Below are positions 1-7,874 of a DNA stretch of 64,000 nucleotides, piece by piece. The translations under genes were made by a program, and so were the position numbers. Origin of the DNA: Rhodobacter huangdaonensis (GTDB lineage: Bacteria; Pseudomonadota; Alphaproteobacteria; Rhodobacterales; Rhodobacteraceae); the NCBI RefSeq assembly GCF_004022465.1, contig NZ_SAVA01000008.1, forward strand, positions 124,001-188,000, read 5' to 3'. The first letter of the stretch is position 1; each line of letters starts with the position of its first letter. Below the pieces are notes generated by a model that was not told the DNA's origin, made no database searches, and saw only the letters and a program-made list of their open reading frames with translations.

Positions 1-184
1 TGTCACGGTCATGTCTCCAGAGCCAATCTATATTGCACGAAAGCCGAGGCTTTCAATGGGCAATCGGCGCCGGGCGGGGGCTTGCGGCCCGCACCGGGGG
101 GCACCTGCGGCAGGGCCGGCCCTTGCACGTGCGCCTGCGCGGGTGATAGAGGGAAGGGGCAAACCACTGGGGGGACACGTGCCG
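1..184. promoter_or_regulatory. Upstream region of fabA, with a 7-bp inverted repeat
   Basis: No full gene is supported here. A perfect inverted repeat GAAAGCC-GA-GGCTTTC lies at 39-54 and may be an operator or a short hairpin. Read on the minus strand, bases 12 to 1 begin with ATG and could be the first codons of a divergent gene running off the window. In Rhodobacteraceae a fur-family irr gene is often divergent from fabA, but four codons cannot identify it. The stretch 60-160 is very GC-rich and looks non-coding. Confidence 0.35.
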
Positions 185-694
185 ATGGCTGGCTTTCCGA
201 CGAGCTTCGGGAAAGAGGATCTGCTGAAATGCGCGCGCGGCGAGCTGTTCGGGCCGGGCAATGCCCAGCTGCCGGCGCCGCCGATGCTGATGATGGACCG
301 CATCACCGAGATCTCGGCCGATGGCGGGTTGCATGGCAAGGGCCATGTCGTCGCCGAATTCGACATCACCCCGGATCTGTGGTTCTTCGAATGCCATTTC
401 CCGGGCAACCCGATCATGCCCGGCTGTCTCGGCCTTGACGGGCTGTGGCAGCTGACCGGCTTCAACCTCGGCTGGCGCGGCTGGCAGGGGCGGGGCTATG
501 CGCTTGGCGTCGGCGAGGTGAAGCTCACCGGCATGGTGCGCCCCGATCGCAAGATGCTGACCTACAAGGTCGATTTCACCAAGGCGCTGCAGACCCGCCG
601 GCTGACCATGGGCGTCGCCGACGGTATCGTCGAGGCCGATGGCGAAGTGATCTACATCGTCAAGGACATGAAGGTCGCGCTCTCCGAGAGCTGA
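185..694 (+). CDS. fabA: 3-hydroxydecanoyl-ACP dehydratase/isomerase FabA
   Basis: FabA dehydrates 3-hydroxyacyl-ACP and isomerises trans-2- to cis-3-decenoyl-ACP, the branch point of unsaturated fatty-acid synthesis in the cytoplasm. The 169-residue product is the normal family length. The hot-dog-fold active site is visible: His71 in CHFPGNP and Asp85 in GLDGLWQL. The ATG at 185 was preferred over the in-frame ATG at 11 because it gives the conserved N-terminus and has a G-rich ribosome site about 10 bases upstream; the extra 58 codons would be Arg/Ala/Gly-rich and unlike the family. fabB follows 24 bases later and fabI after that, so the three form one operon. Confidence 0.96.
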   Translation: MAGFPTSFGKEDLLKCARGELFGPGNAQLPAPPMLMMDRITEISADGGLHGKGHVVAEFDITPDLWFFECHFPGNPIMPGCLGLDGLWQLTGFNLGWRGWQGRGYALGVGEVKLTGMVRPDRKMLTYKVDFTKALQTRRLTMGVADGIVEADGEVIYIVKDMKVALSES

Positions 695-718
695 CCCCCG
701 AACACTGAGGAGGCCACC

Positions 719-1948
719 ATGCGCCGCGTCGTCATCACCGGTCTGGGCATCGTCTCGCCGATCGGCAATTCCGCTGCCGAAGTCACTGCCAGCCTGAAGG
801 CCGGCCGCTCGGGCATCGTCTTCGCGCCCGATTACGCCGAGCATGGCTTCCGCAGCCAGGTCAAGGGCGAGCCGAAGATCACGCTCGAGGACCATATCGA
901 CAAGCGCAACCTGCGCTTCATGGGGCCGGGCGCCGCCTATGCCTTCCTGTCGATGGAACAGGCGATCGCCGATGCCGGGCTTGAGGCGGACGACGTGTCG
1001 AACCCGCGCACCGGGCTGATCGTCGGTTCGGGCGGGCCCTCGACCTCGAACTTCTTCGAGGCGCATCAGATCGTCATCACCAAGGGCGCGCCGAAGCGCA
1101 TGGGGCCGTTCATGGTGACGCGCTGCATGTCCTCGACCGCCTCGGCCTGCCTCGCCACGCCCTACAAGATCAAGGGCGTGAACTATTCGATCACCTCGGC
1201 CTGCTCGACCTCGGCGCATTGCATCGGCAATGGCGCCGAGCTGATCCAGATGGGCAAGCAGGACATCGTCTTTGCCGGCGGCGGCGAGGAGCTGCACTGG
1301 ACGCTCAGCTGCCTGTTCGACGCGATGGGGGCGATGAGCTCGAAATACAACGACACGCCCGAGACCGCGAGCCGGCCGTTCGACGTGACACGCGACGGCT
1401 TCGTCATTGCGGGCGGCGGCGGCATCGTGGTGCTCGAGGAGCTCGAGCATGCGAAGGCGCGCGGCGCCAAGATCTATGCCGAGCTCACCGGTTACGGCGC
1501 CACCTCGGACGGCTATGACATGGTTGCGCCCTCGGGCGAGGGCGGCGAGCGCTCGATGCGGCTTGCCCTCGACACCCTGCCCGAAGGCCGTAAGGTCAGC
1601 TATATCAACGCGCATGGCACCTCGACGGTCGCCGGCGACGTGACCGAGATGGATGCGGTGCGCCGCGTCTTCGGCGAGGGCTCGGTGCCGCCGGTCTCCT
1701 CGACCAAGTCGCTCACCGGCCACAGCCTGGGCGCGACCGGCGTGCACGAGGCGATCTATTGCCTGCTGATGATGCAGGGCGGCTTCATCGCCGCCTCGGC
1801 CAACATCACCCAGCTTGACCCGGCGATCCGGCCCGAGGAGATTGCCACCTCTCTGCGCGAGAACGTGGAGTTCGACTCGGCGCTGTCGAACAGCTTCGGC
1901 TTCGGCGGCACCAATGCGACTCTGGTGATGAGCAAATATCGGGACTGA
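719..1948 (+). CDS. fabB: 3-oxoacyl-ACP synthase I FabB
   Basis: FabB elongates acyl-ACPs with malonyl-ACP and accepts the cis-3-decenoyl product of FabA. The 409-residue protein has the KAS I triad: Cys162 in ITSACSTSAH, His299 in NAHGTSTVAGD and His335 in LTGHSLGATG, with Lys330 preceding. The thiolase fold runs the full length and the C-terminus contains the glycine-rich FGFGGTNA. A GAGGAGG ribosome site precedes the ATG. It sits between fabA and fabI in the same operon, which supports FabB rather than FabF. No abnormality is seen. Confidence 0.96.
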   Translation: MRRVVITGLGIVSPIGNSAAEVTASLKAGRSGIVFAPDYAEHGFRSQVKGEPKITLEDHIDKRNLRFMGPGAAYAFLSMEQAIADAGLEADDVSNPRTGLIVGSGGPSTSNFFEAHQIVITKGAPKRMGPFMVTRCMSSTASACLATPYKIKGVNYSITSACSTSAHCIGNGAELIQMGKQDIVFAGGGEELHWTLSCLFDAMGAMSSKYNDTPETASRPFDVTRDGFVIAGGGGIVVLEELEHAKARGAKIYAELTGYGATSDGYDMVAPSGEGGERSMRLALDTLPEGRKVSYINAHGTSTVAGDVTEMDAVRRVFGEGSVPPVSSTKSLTGHSLGATGVHEAIYCLLMMQGGFIAASANITQLDPAIRPEEIATSLRENVEFDSALSNSFGFGGTNATLVMSKYRD

Positions 1949-1964
1949 ACGGGACAGGCAGGAC

Positions 1965-2753
1965 ATGGCGGAGTTGATGAAGGGCAAGCGCGGCCTGGTG
2001 ATGGGGGTCGCGAACGACCGCTCGATCGCCTGGGGCATCGCGTCGGCGCTGGCGGCGGAGGGGGCGGAACTTGCCTTCTCCTATCAGGGCGAGGCTTTCG
2101 GCAAGCGGGTGGAGCCTCTGGCGGCCTCGCTCGGCTCGACGTTGCTCGTCGATGTCGACGTGAACGATGATGCGAGCCTCGATGCCGCCTTCGCCCGGCT
2201 CAAGGAGGAATGGGGCACGATCGACTTTCTGGTCCATGCCATCGCCTATTCCGACAAGCACGAGCTTGCCGGGCGGTTCATCAACACCAGCCGCGAGAAC
2301 TTCAAGAACTCGATGTGCATCTCGGTGTTCAGCTTCATCGACGTGGCGCGTCGCGCCGCCGAGCTGATGCCCGAGGGCGGGTCGCTGGTGACGCTGACCT
2401 ATGGCGGCTCGAACCGGGTGACGCCGTTCTACAACGTGATGGGTGTGGCGAAGGCCGCGCTCGAATCCTCGATGCGCTATCTCGCGAATGACCTCGGCCC
2501 GCAGGGGATCCGGGTGAACGCGATCTCGCCCGGGCCGATGAAGACCCTCGCCGGGGCCGCGATCGGCGGCGCGCGCAAGACCTTCCGCCACACCGAGGCG
2601 AACAGCCCGCTGCGGCAGAACGCGACGCTTGAAGCCGTGGGCGGCACCGCGGTCTGGCTGTGCTCGGACTATGGCGCCTGCTCGACCGGCGATATCGTGA
2701 TGGTCGATTGCGGCTATCACGTGCTTGGCATGCCGCAGCCGGAAAACCTCTGA
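1965..2753 (+). CDS. fabI: Enoyl-ACP reductase FabI
   Basis: FabI reduces trans-2-enoyl-ACP with NAD(P)H in the last step of each elongation cycle. The 262-residue short-chain reductase has the altered Rossmann motif GVANDRSIAWG near residues 14-24 and the catalytic residues Tyr146, Tyr156 and Lys163 (YNVMGVAK, the Yx6K pattern), at the same positions as in E. coli FabI. It starts 16 bases after fabB and closes the fabA-fabB-fabI operon, followed by a strong terminator. Confidence 0.95.
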   Translation: MAELMKGKRGLVMGVANDRSIAWGIASALAAEGAELAFSYQGEAFGKRVEPLAASLGSTLLVDVDVNDDASLDAAFARLKEEWGTIDFLVHAIAYSDKHELAGRFINTSRENFKNSMCISVFSFIDVARRAAELMPEGGSLVTLTYGGSNRVTPFYNVMGVAKAALESSMRYLANDLGPQGIRVNAISPGPMKTLAGAAIGGARKTFRHTEANSPLRQNATLEAVGGTAVWLCSDYGACSTGDIVMVDCGYHVLGMPQPENL

Positions 2754-2775
2754 GGCCGGAAGGCGCGCGATGCGG

Positions 2776-2798
2776 GGGCCCCTTCGGGGGCCCTTTTT
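2776..2798 (+). terminator. Rho-independent terminator of the fab operon
   Basis: A 7-bp stem, GGGCCCC (2776-2782) with GGGGCCC (2787-2793), is closed by a TTCG tetraloop and followed by five T residues. It lies 23 bases after the fabI stop and before a gene on the opposite strand. Confidence 0.9.
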
Positions 2799-2805
2799 GC
2801 TGCCG

Positions 2806-3408
2806 TCAGTCCTTCGCCGGCGGGTCGGCCTTGCGCAGCTCGTGCCGCAGCCGCGGCGTTTCCTTCTGGAACGCCTCGGCATCGCCGAAATCGCAGAACT
2901 CGCCGTAATAGACATGCGCGCCCTTCATCCGCCGCGCGTGCTTGATCGGGCACCAGTATTTCTCGGTCCGCGCCGCCACCTCGCGGACATAGGAGATGAC
3001 GCCGTTGCCATAGCTGCAATACATGCAGTTCAGCTTCTGGATGCCGTTCAGATAGGCAAGGTGATGGCGGTCGATCACCACATGGTCGCGCCGGCGCACC
3101 TTCTGGATGCCGTAAACCGGAAAGCAGACCGCCTGATAGACCGTGACGAACAGATCAAGCAGCGCGAAGGGGACCACCACGGCGTAGATCAGCGGCGCGG
3201 TCAGCACGACCAGCGGCCGGGTGCGGCGCAGGAACAGCCACAGGTTGACCCGGGCGTGCCGATGCGCCTCGCGCACCCCCTCGCCAAAGACCACCCGCCC
3301 GCGCTCGAGGTGATAGCCGAGCCGGTCGCGCCGCCGCTCCCACTCCTCCTCGATCTGTGCCTCGAGCTCCGCGAGGCGCGCCTGCATCTTTTCCAGCGTC
3401 TCGGGCAT
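2806..3408 (-). CDS. Conserved membrane protein with a cysteine cluster, function unknown
   Basis: I do not recognise a named family. The 200-residue product starts with an amphipathic, charged, coiled-coil-prone stretch (about 1-50), then a hydrophobic hairpin of one or two membrane segments (about 64-100). A soluble C-terminal part carries Cys128 and Cys131 (NCMYCSYGNG), Cys153 (YWCPIKHA) and Cys172 (FCDFGD). The spacing could bind a metal, but this is inference. The ATG at 3408 is preceded by AAGGAG and discards a long Arg/Gln-rich in-frame extension. It faces the fabI terminator at its 3' end and is divergent from the hydrolase gene, with 60 bases between the starts. Confidence 0.75.
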   Translation of the reverse strand: MPETLEKMQARLAELEAQIEEEWERRRDRLGYHLERGRVVFGEGVREAHRHARVNLWLFLRRTRPLVVLTAPLIYAVVVPFALLDLFVTVYQAVCFPVYGIQKVRRRDHVVIDRHHLAYLNGIQKLNCMYCSYGNGVISYVREVAARTEKYWCPIKHARRMKGAHVYYGEFCDFGDAEAFQKETPRLRHELRKADPPAKD

Positions 3409-3468
3409 GGTCTTCTCCTTCTTTGCCGCTAAGGTAGCGGGGCAGGGGCCGGTGCCAAGAGGGAAAAC

Positions 3469-4302
3469 ATGACCGAAGTTCAATTCTTTACCGCAGATGA
3501 CGGGGCGCGGATCGGCTATCGCGACGCGGGCGAGGGGCCGGCGGTGCTGGCGCTGGCGGGGCTCACCCGCACCGGGCGCGACTTCGACTATGCGCTGCCG
3601 GCGCTGGCGGGCTGCCGGGTGATCCGGATGGATTACCGCGGCCGCGGCGCCAGCGACTGGACCGGTGCCGCCACCTATACCGTGCCGCGCGAGGGGGCGG
3701 ATGCGCTGGCGCTGCTCGACCATCTCGGGCTGGCCTCGGCGGCGATCCTCGGCACCTCGCGCGGCGGGCTTATCGGCATGTATCTGGCCGCCGTCGCCAA
3801 GCCCCGCGTCACCGGGCTGTGCCTGAACGACGTCGGCCCGGCGCTGGAAAAGGACGGGCTGATGAAGATCTTCGCCTATATCGGCCGCAACCCGGTGGCG
3901 CAGACCTTCGACGAGCTGGCGGCGAAACTGCCTTCGGTGATGGCGGGGTTCGAGGGTGTGCCCGCAAGCCGCTGGCGCGAGGAGGTCGAACGCCATTACC
4001 TCGAGACGCCCGAGGGGGTGAAGATCAACTATGACCCGGCGCTGCGCGAGGCCTTCGTCTCGGCCTTCCCGGCCGATGGCAGCGTGCCCGAGGCCTGGCC
4101 GCTGTTCGACGCCTGCGAGGGGTTGCCGCTCGCGCTGATCCGCGGCGCGAATTCCGACCTGCTGGGCGCGGGTGCTGCGGCCGAGATGCGCCGCCGCCGC
4201 CCCGACATGCTGTTTGCCGAGGTGCCGGGCCGCGCCCACATCCCCTTCCTCGACGAGCCCGAGGCGGTCGCGGTGCTCAGGGACTGGGCGGCGCGGCTGT
4301 GA
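3469..4302 (+). CDS. Alpha/beta-fold hydrolase
   Basis: The 277-residue protein is a single-domain alpha/beta hydrolase. The nucleophile elbow is GTSRGG with Ser97; an acid near Asp230 (GANSDLL) and His257 (GRAHIPFLDEPE) complete a plausible triad. The oxyanion region and the MDYRGRGASD stretch (54-63) are typical of the family. An AGAGGG ribosome site precedes the ATG. There is no signal peptide, so it is cytoplasmic; the substrate is unknown. Its last 26 bases overlap the 3' end of the convergent DUF1810 gene. Confidence 0.88.
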   Translation: MTEVQFFTADDGARIGYRDAGEGPAVLALAGLTRTGRDFDYALPALAGCRVIRMDYRGRGASDWTGAATYTVPREGADALALLDHLGLASAAILGTSRGGLIGMYLAAVAKPRVTGLCLNDVGPALEKDGLMKIFAYIGRNPVAQTFDELAAKLPSVMAGFEGVPASRWREEVERHYLETPEGVKINYDPALREAFVSAFPADGSVPEAWPLFDACEGLPLALIRGANSDLLGAGAAAEMRRRRPDMLFAEVPGRAHIPFLDEPEAVAVLRDWAARL

Positions 4303-4705
4303 TCGCGGCGCGGGTGAGCGGGCAGCGCTCACCGGCATAGAAGGTGTCGAGGAGGCGCGCGAAGACCGGCTCGCGCCCCTCGGAGGCCGCCTCGAAGAGC
4401 GTGGCGCAGGAGCGCAGCTTCAGCGCGTCGACGGGGCCCATGATGGTGTCGATCGGCGTGTCGGGGTGGGTGAGCACCGCCTCGGCCGCCGCGATCAGGT
4501 TCGCGCGCAGGGTGGGATCGGCGAGATAGGCGCGCGCCTCGGCGAGATCGCGCAGCCCGTATTCGATGGCCCGCGACGAGCGGCCGAGCGCGGCGAGCTG
4601 CGGGAAGATCCACCAGATCCAGTGCGTGAGCTTGCGCCCCGCGCGGAGTTCGTGCAGGGCGATCGGCAGGTCACGGGATTGCGGGGCGTGGAAGCGGTCG
4701 GGCAT
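4277..4705 (-). CDS. DUF1810 family protein
   Basis: The 142-residue product shows the DUF1810 pattern: LHELRAGRKLTHWIWWIFPQL near the start, then LGRSSRAIEYGLRDLAEARAYL. The family is small, soluble and of unknown function. The ATG at 4705 was chosen because family members begin a few residues before the conserved block; the ribosome site is weak. It starts 4 bases after the stop of the HSDR_N gene and may be co-transcribed from thyX. The base composition is high-GC again, unlike the upstream nuclease gene. Confidence 0.82.
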   Translation of the reverse strand: MPDRFHAPQSRDLPIALHELRAGRKLTHWIWWIFPQLAALGRSSRAIEYGLRDLAEARAYLADPTLRANLIAAAEAVLTHPDTPIDTIMGPVDALKLRSCATLFEAASEGREPVFARLLDTFYAGERCPLTRAAITAAPPSP

Positions 4706-4709
4706 GGGC

Positions 4710-5753
4710 TCAACTGAGCTGCTTCGCGCGGGTCCGCAGTCGCTCGGCATACTGGTAGATTTCGGTCAGCGATCCGATCGCGATCCTCTCTTCTTCGTCG
4801 GTATCGAAAAGGCTCAGGTACCATTGCTTGCGATTGAAATGCAGTCTTGCAAGGGGCTTGCGATTGTTATTGTCGACCAGCACGGCACAATAGGTTTTTG
4901 CGTCCCTGAGCCCGACACGTTCGGCAGCGATAACATCCCGGACAATGGCCCGGATCGTCAGCATCCCCTCAACTTCATCCTGAGTGGTGACGATGTCCTC
5001 GGCCGGCGCTTCTTCATCCGGGTGTTCAATGTGCTGGGTTGTTTCCAGGGCGGAGGAGAGTTTCGCCTGAACCGCTTCGCGCACGATTTCGCGGAAGGCA
5101 ATCTTGGTCGCGGCGCCAATGGCGTCCCGCACCTGAGCCGTGATCCGCCCGTCATAGACTTCCGAGGCAATGAGTTTGAGTAGCTCCTGCGAGGGCTCCT
5201 CAAACTGAGCGCTGAGAAATCGTTTGACGCTCGAGACATATTTCAGACGGCCTGCATTGAGCAGGATCTTGTCCACATCGAAGGTCGTTTTCTCAAATTT
5301 GCGAAGCTCGGTTACCGAGCTTGAGTTCAGATCAAGAAGGTCGAAGGTGAAGAACGGCTTGTTGTCGAGCTTGTTGGGTTCATCAAGATCTGTATAAAAT
5401 TCATACAGTTGGCCGTTCGTAAGGATCGCGAAGCGGGCGTTGGTAACGGTGAAGTAGCGGAAAAGCTGCGCCAGATGCTTTCGCTCCAGCTTGGCGTCGA
5501 GAGGTTTGCATTCGACGAGAACGCGAACCTCATTGTTCAGCCGAATGGCGTAGTCAACCTTTTCACCTTTCTTGCCGACGGCATCGGCGGTGAATTCCGG
5601 AATGACTTCTGCCGGATTGAAAACATCGTATCCGAGGGACTGAAGAAACGGCAAGACGATCGAGGTCTTCACCGCTTCTTCGGTTATGATGGTCGCCGCA
5701 TGTTGGCGGATACGCTCTGAAAGTCCTTTTAACGCAACATCAATTCCGTTCAT
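4710..5753 (-). CDS. Solitary type I restriction R-subunit-like (HSDR_N) nuclease-domain protein
   Basis: The 347-residue protein resembles stand-alone HSDR_N proteins related to the nuclease end of type I restriction R subunits. A PD-(D/E)xK core is visible: Glu25/26 in the first helix, Asp68 (KVDYAI), Glu81 and Lys83 (VECKPLD), and a Gln motif at 96 (AQLFRYF). There is no helicase or methylase domain here or nearby. The C-terminal half (residues 180-347) has no domain I can name. The gene is visibly AT-richer than its neighbours: by hand count 27 of 60 bases are G or C at 5281-5340 and 32 of 60 at 4861-4920, against 38 of 60 at 6121-6180 inside thyX. Its ATG overlaps the thyX TGA (ATGA), so translation is probably coupled. 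The composition suggests transfer; a role in defence is inferred. Confidence 0.85.
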   Translation of the reverse strand: MNGIDVALKGLSERIRQHAATIITEEAVKTSIVLPFLQSLGYDVFNPAEVIPEFTADAVGKKGEKVDYAIRLNNEVRVLVECKPLDAKLERKHLAQLFRYFTVTNARFAILTNGQLYEFYTDLDEPNKLDNKPFFTFDLLDLNSSSVTELRKFEKTTFDVDKILLNAGRLKYVSSVKRFLSAQFEEPSQELLKLIASEVYDGRITAQVRDAIGAATKIAFREIVREAVQAKLSSALETTQHIEHPDEEAPAEDIVTTQDEVEGMLTIRAIVRDVIAAERVGLRDAKTYCAVLVDNNNRKPLARLHFNRKQWYLSLFDTDEEERIAIGSLTEIYQYAERLRTRAKQLS

Positions 5754-6664
5754 CCCCAAATCCCTATGAATTCCCGCCATTCGCCCTTGCTCATGCCGGA
5801 AGTCTCCTGCGTCACGGCCTCTCCGGCAAGCCTTCTTTTCAGCACCTCGACCGCCTTGCCCGACAGGCTCACCCCGCCCAGACGGTAATCCTCGAAGGCC
5901 TCGTAGGCGGCGGGGACCCAGTCCTTGACGATCGCGCACATGGTCTCGGCATAGACCCGGATCTCGTATTGCGCATGGGTGTCGGCGCGCAGGCGCAGGA
6001 AGTGGAAGAGGTTGTGCAGGTCGATCTTCCAGTACCACTGCGTGTAGATGTTCGCGGGCAGGTTCATCCGCGCAAGTTCGCGCGCAAGGCCCAGCTTGCC
6101 GGCCTCGGCGTCGGGCGTCAGCATGTCCTCGTAATGGTCATAGCTGCGCATCGCGTCCTCGCGCAGCAGGTCGAGCACGCGCGCGGCCTCGGCCCCTTCC
6201 AGCACCTGACCGCGGCCCTGGTTGTTCACGGTGGACTGCGCGGCAAGGTTCTCGGGCGCGGGGATGTAGAACTCGCGGTCGAGGATCGAATAGCGCGCCG
6301 AATATTCGTTCACGTTGGCGGTGCGGTGGCGGATCCATTGCCGGGCGACGAAGACCGGCAGCTTGACGTGGAACTTGACCTCGCACATCTCGAACGGCGT
6401 CGAGTGCCAGTGCCGCATCAGATAGCGGATCAGGCCGCGGTCGTCGCTGACCGCCTTGGTGCCGCGGCCGTAACTCACGCGCGCCGCCTGGCAGATCGCC
6501 GCGTCATCGCCCATGTAGTCGATCACCCGCACCAGACCGTGGTCGAGCACCGGATGCGCGGTGTAGAGATGCGCCTCCATCCCCGGGGCGGTGGCGCGCA
6601 GGGTGGGGGAGGCGGTGGCGCGCTGTGCGGCGATCTCGGCTTCCTGTTCGGGGGTGAGCGGCAT
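5750..6664 (-). CDS. thyX: FAD-dependent thymidylate synthase ThyX
   Basis: ThyX methylates dUMP to dTMP using methylenetetrahydrofolate and FADH2. The 304-residue protein carries the signature RHRxxxxNExSxR at 112-124 (RHRTANVNEYSAR). The ATG at 6664 has GGAGG six bases upstream and was preferred to the ATG at 6730, which has no such site. The length is at the upper end of the family. The stop codon overlaps the start of the HSDR_N gene as ATGA, making thyX the first gene of a possible three-gene operon. No thyA is visible in the window. Confidence 0.95.
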   Translation of the reverse strand: MPLTPEQEAEIAAQRATASPTLRATAPGMEAHLYTAHPVLDHGLVRVIDYMGDDAAICQAARVSYGRGTKAVSDDRGLIRYLMRHWHSTPFEMCEVKFHVKLPVFVARQWIRHRTANVNEYSARYSILDREFYIPAPENLAAQSTVNNQGRGQVLEGAEAARVLDLLREDAMRSYDHYEDMLTPDAEAGKLGLARELARMNLPANIYTQWYWKIDLHNLFHFLRLRADTHAQYEIRVYAETMCAIVKDWVPAAYEAFEDYRLGGVSLSGKAVEVLKRRLAGEAVTQETSGMSKGEWREFIGIWG

Positions 6665-6867
6665 GGGGTCCTCCGGGATAGATTCGGGTCGCACTATATC
6701 TGGCGGGGCGGGCGCGCGGAACCGCGACATGATGCGGCGGTCGTCGCAGGTGTCGTTGCCGGGTCACGACGCGGCTCCGCGGCTCGCGAAAACGTGTGGC
6801 TGAATTGACTTTCCGGGGCTGCTTCGGCACCCTGCCCGGCGAGGCAGGCTCATAGAAAGATTCCATA

Positions 6868-7869
6868 ATGTTCAAGTTCGTTTTGCCGCTTGCGGCGGTC
6901 CTGATGATTTCGGCATGTGGTGGGGCGGCGGTGGTCGGACCGGCGGACGGTGGAACGGACGGCGGAACGGGGACGGATTCCGGGACGGGCAGCGGCGACG
7001 GCACCGGCGGCACGCCGGTCAACGGCTCGATTTCTTCCGCCTCGGTGATTCCCGGCGACCTGCGCGTCAACGTGAACGCCATCGCCTATGATCCGGCCGC
7101 CCAGACCCTGAGCGTGCAGATCGCCTCGCTCGACTCGACCCCGGCGACGGTGCAGTACCGCCGCACCGCGGGGCTCGATGTCCAGGGCTACGAGGCCTAT
7201 TCGATCCAGGAGGACGCGCTCGACCGGCTGTTCATCGCGCTGTCGGCGCAATCGGCGGATGGCTCGGTTTCCGCGACGACGGTGGCCGACGGCGGCCAGT
7301 TCAACAAGTATTTCGCCGGCGGCGTCTATACCCGCAACGGCGCCTTCGAGAAACCCGAGATCGGCACCGGCCCGGGGGCGGGACAGGTGTCCTATGCGGG
7401 GAACTACGCCGGGCTGCTGAACGGCGGCATCTCGCAGGAGTCTTCGAGCAGCGTGCTGCTCCCGACCGAGCCGGGCACCGACAGCTCGCTGCTGCCGTCG
7501 CAGTCGGCGCGGGTGTCGGGCAACATCTTCCTGAATGCGAACTTCGCCGACAACAGCGTCAACGGCTCGATCTACAACCGGATGGTTGTCGACACCAACA
7601 CCACGCTGACCAATGTGATCTTGGTGGCGACCGACATTTCCTCGAACGGCACCTTCGAAGGCAGCGCGGAAGATCCCGACAAGAACCCGGTGGGGGCCTA
7701 TGGCGGCGCTTTCGGCGGGCGCGGGGCGAATTCGGTCGCCGGCCTCGTGCACCTGACCGAGGTCATCCGTGACGTTGCCAACGAGCAGGAACATGGCGTC
7801 TTCGTGCTGTCGCGTTGCGGCGGTCCGAACGATCCGGGTGGTGTCTGCTCGCAGACCGCGCCGCGCTGA
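6868..7869 (+). CDS. TbpB-like outer-membrane/surface lipoprotein
   Basis: The 333-residue protein has a lipoprotein signal with lipobox ISAC (Cys17), then a Gly/Thr/Asp/Ser linker (about 22-52). The rest is Ser/Asn/Gly-rich beta structure. Two features match TbpB-type barrel domains: FADNSVNGSIYNR and, near residue 280, YGGAFGGRGANSVAG, which resembles the GxFxGxxAxExxG turn of transferrin-binding-like proteins. Two cysteines near the C-terminus may form a disulfide. The gene lies 5 bases before a Slam-type gene, the usual partner for such cargo. The ligand is unknown; TbpB-like proteins can bind haem, metals or host proteins. The ribosome site is weak, and a hairpin CCTGCC/GGCAGG lies at 6831-6848 upstream. 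Confidence 0.82.
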   Translation: MFKFVLPLAAVLMISACGGAAVVGPADGGTDGGTGTDSGTGSGDGTGGTPVNGSISSASVIPGDLRVNVNAIAYDPAAQTLSVQIASLDSTPATVQYRRTAGLDVQGYEAYSIQEDALDRLFIALSAQSADGSVSATTVADGGQFNKYFAGGVYTRNGAFEKPEIGTGPGAGQVSYAGNYAGLLNGGISQESSSSVLLPTEPGTDSSLLPSQSARVSGNIFLNANFADNSVNGSIYNRMVVDTNTTLTNVILVATDISSNGTFEGSAEDPDKNPVGAYGGAFGGRGANSVAGLVHLTEVIRDVANEQEHGVFVLSRCGGPNDPGGVCSQTAPR

Positions 7870-7874
7870 TCGCG

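Noticed and set aside
53..2038. A 661-codon frame on the minus strand across fabA-fabB
   Set aside because: It is antisense to three well-identified genes; its His/Arg/Ala-rich translation without domains is usual for high-GC antisense frames.
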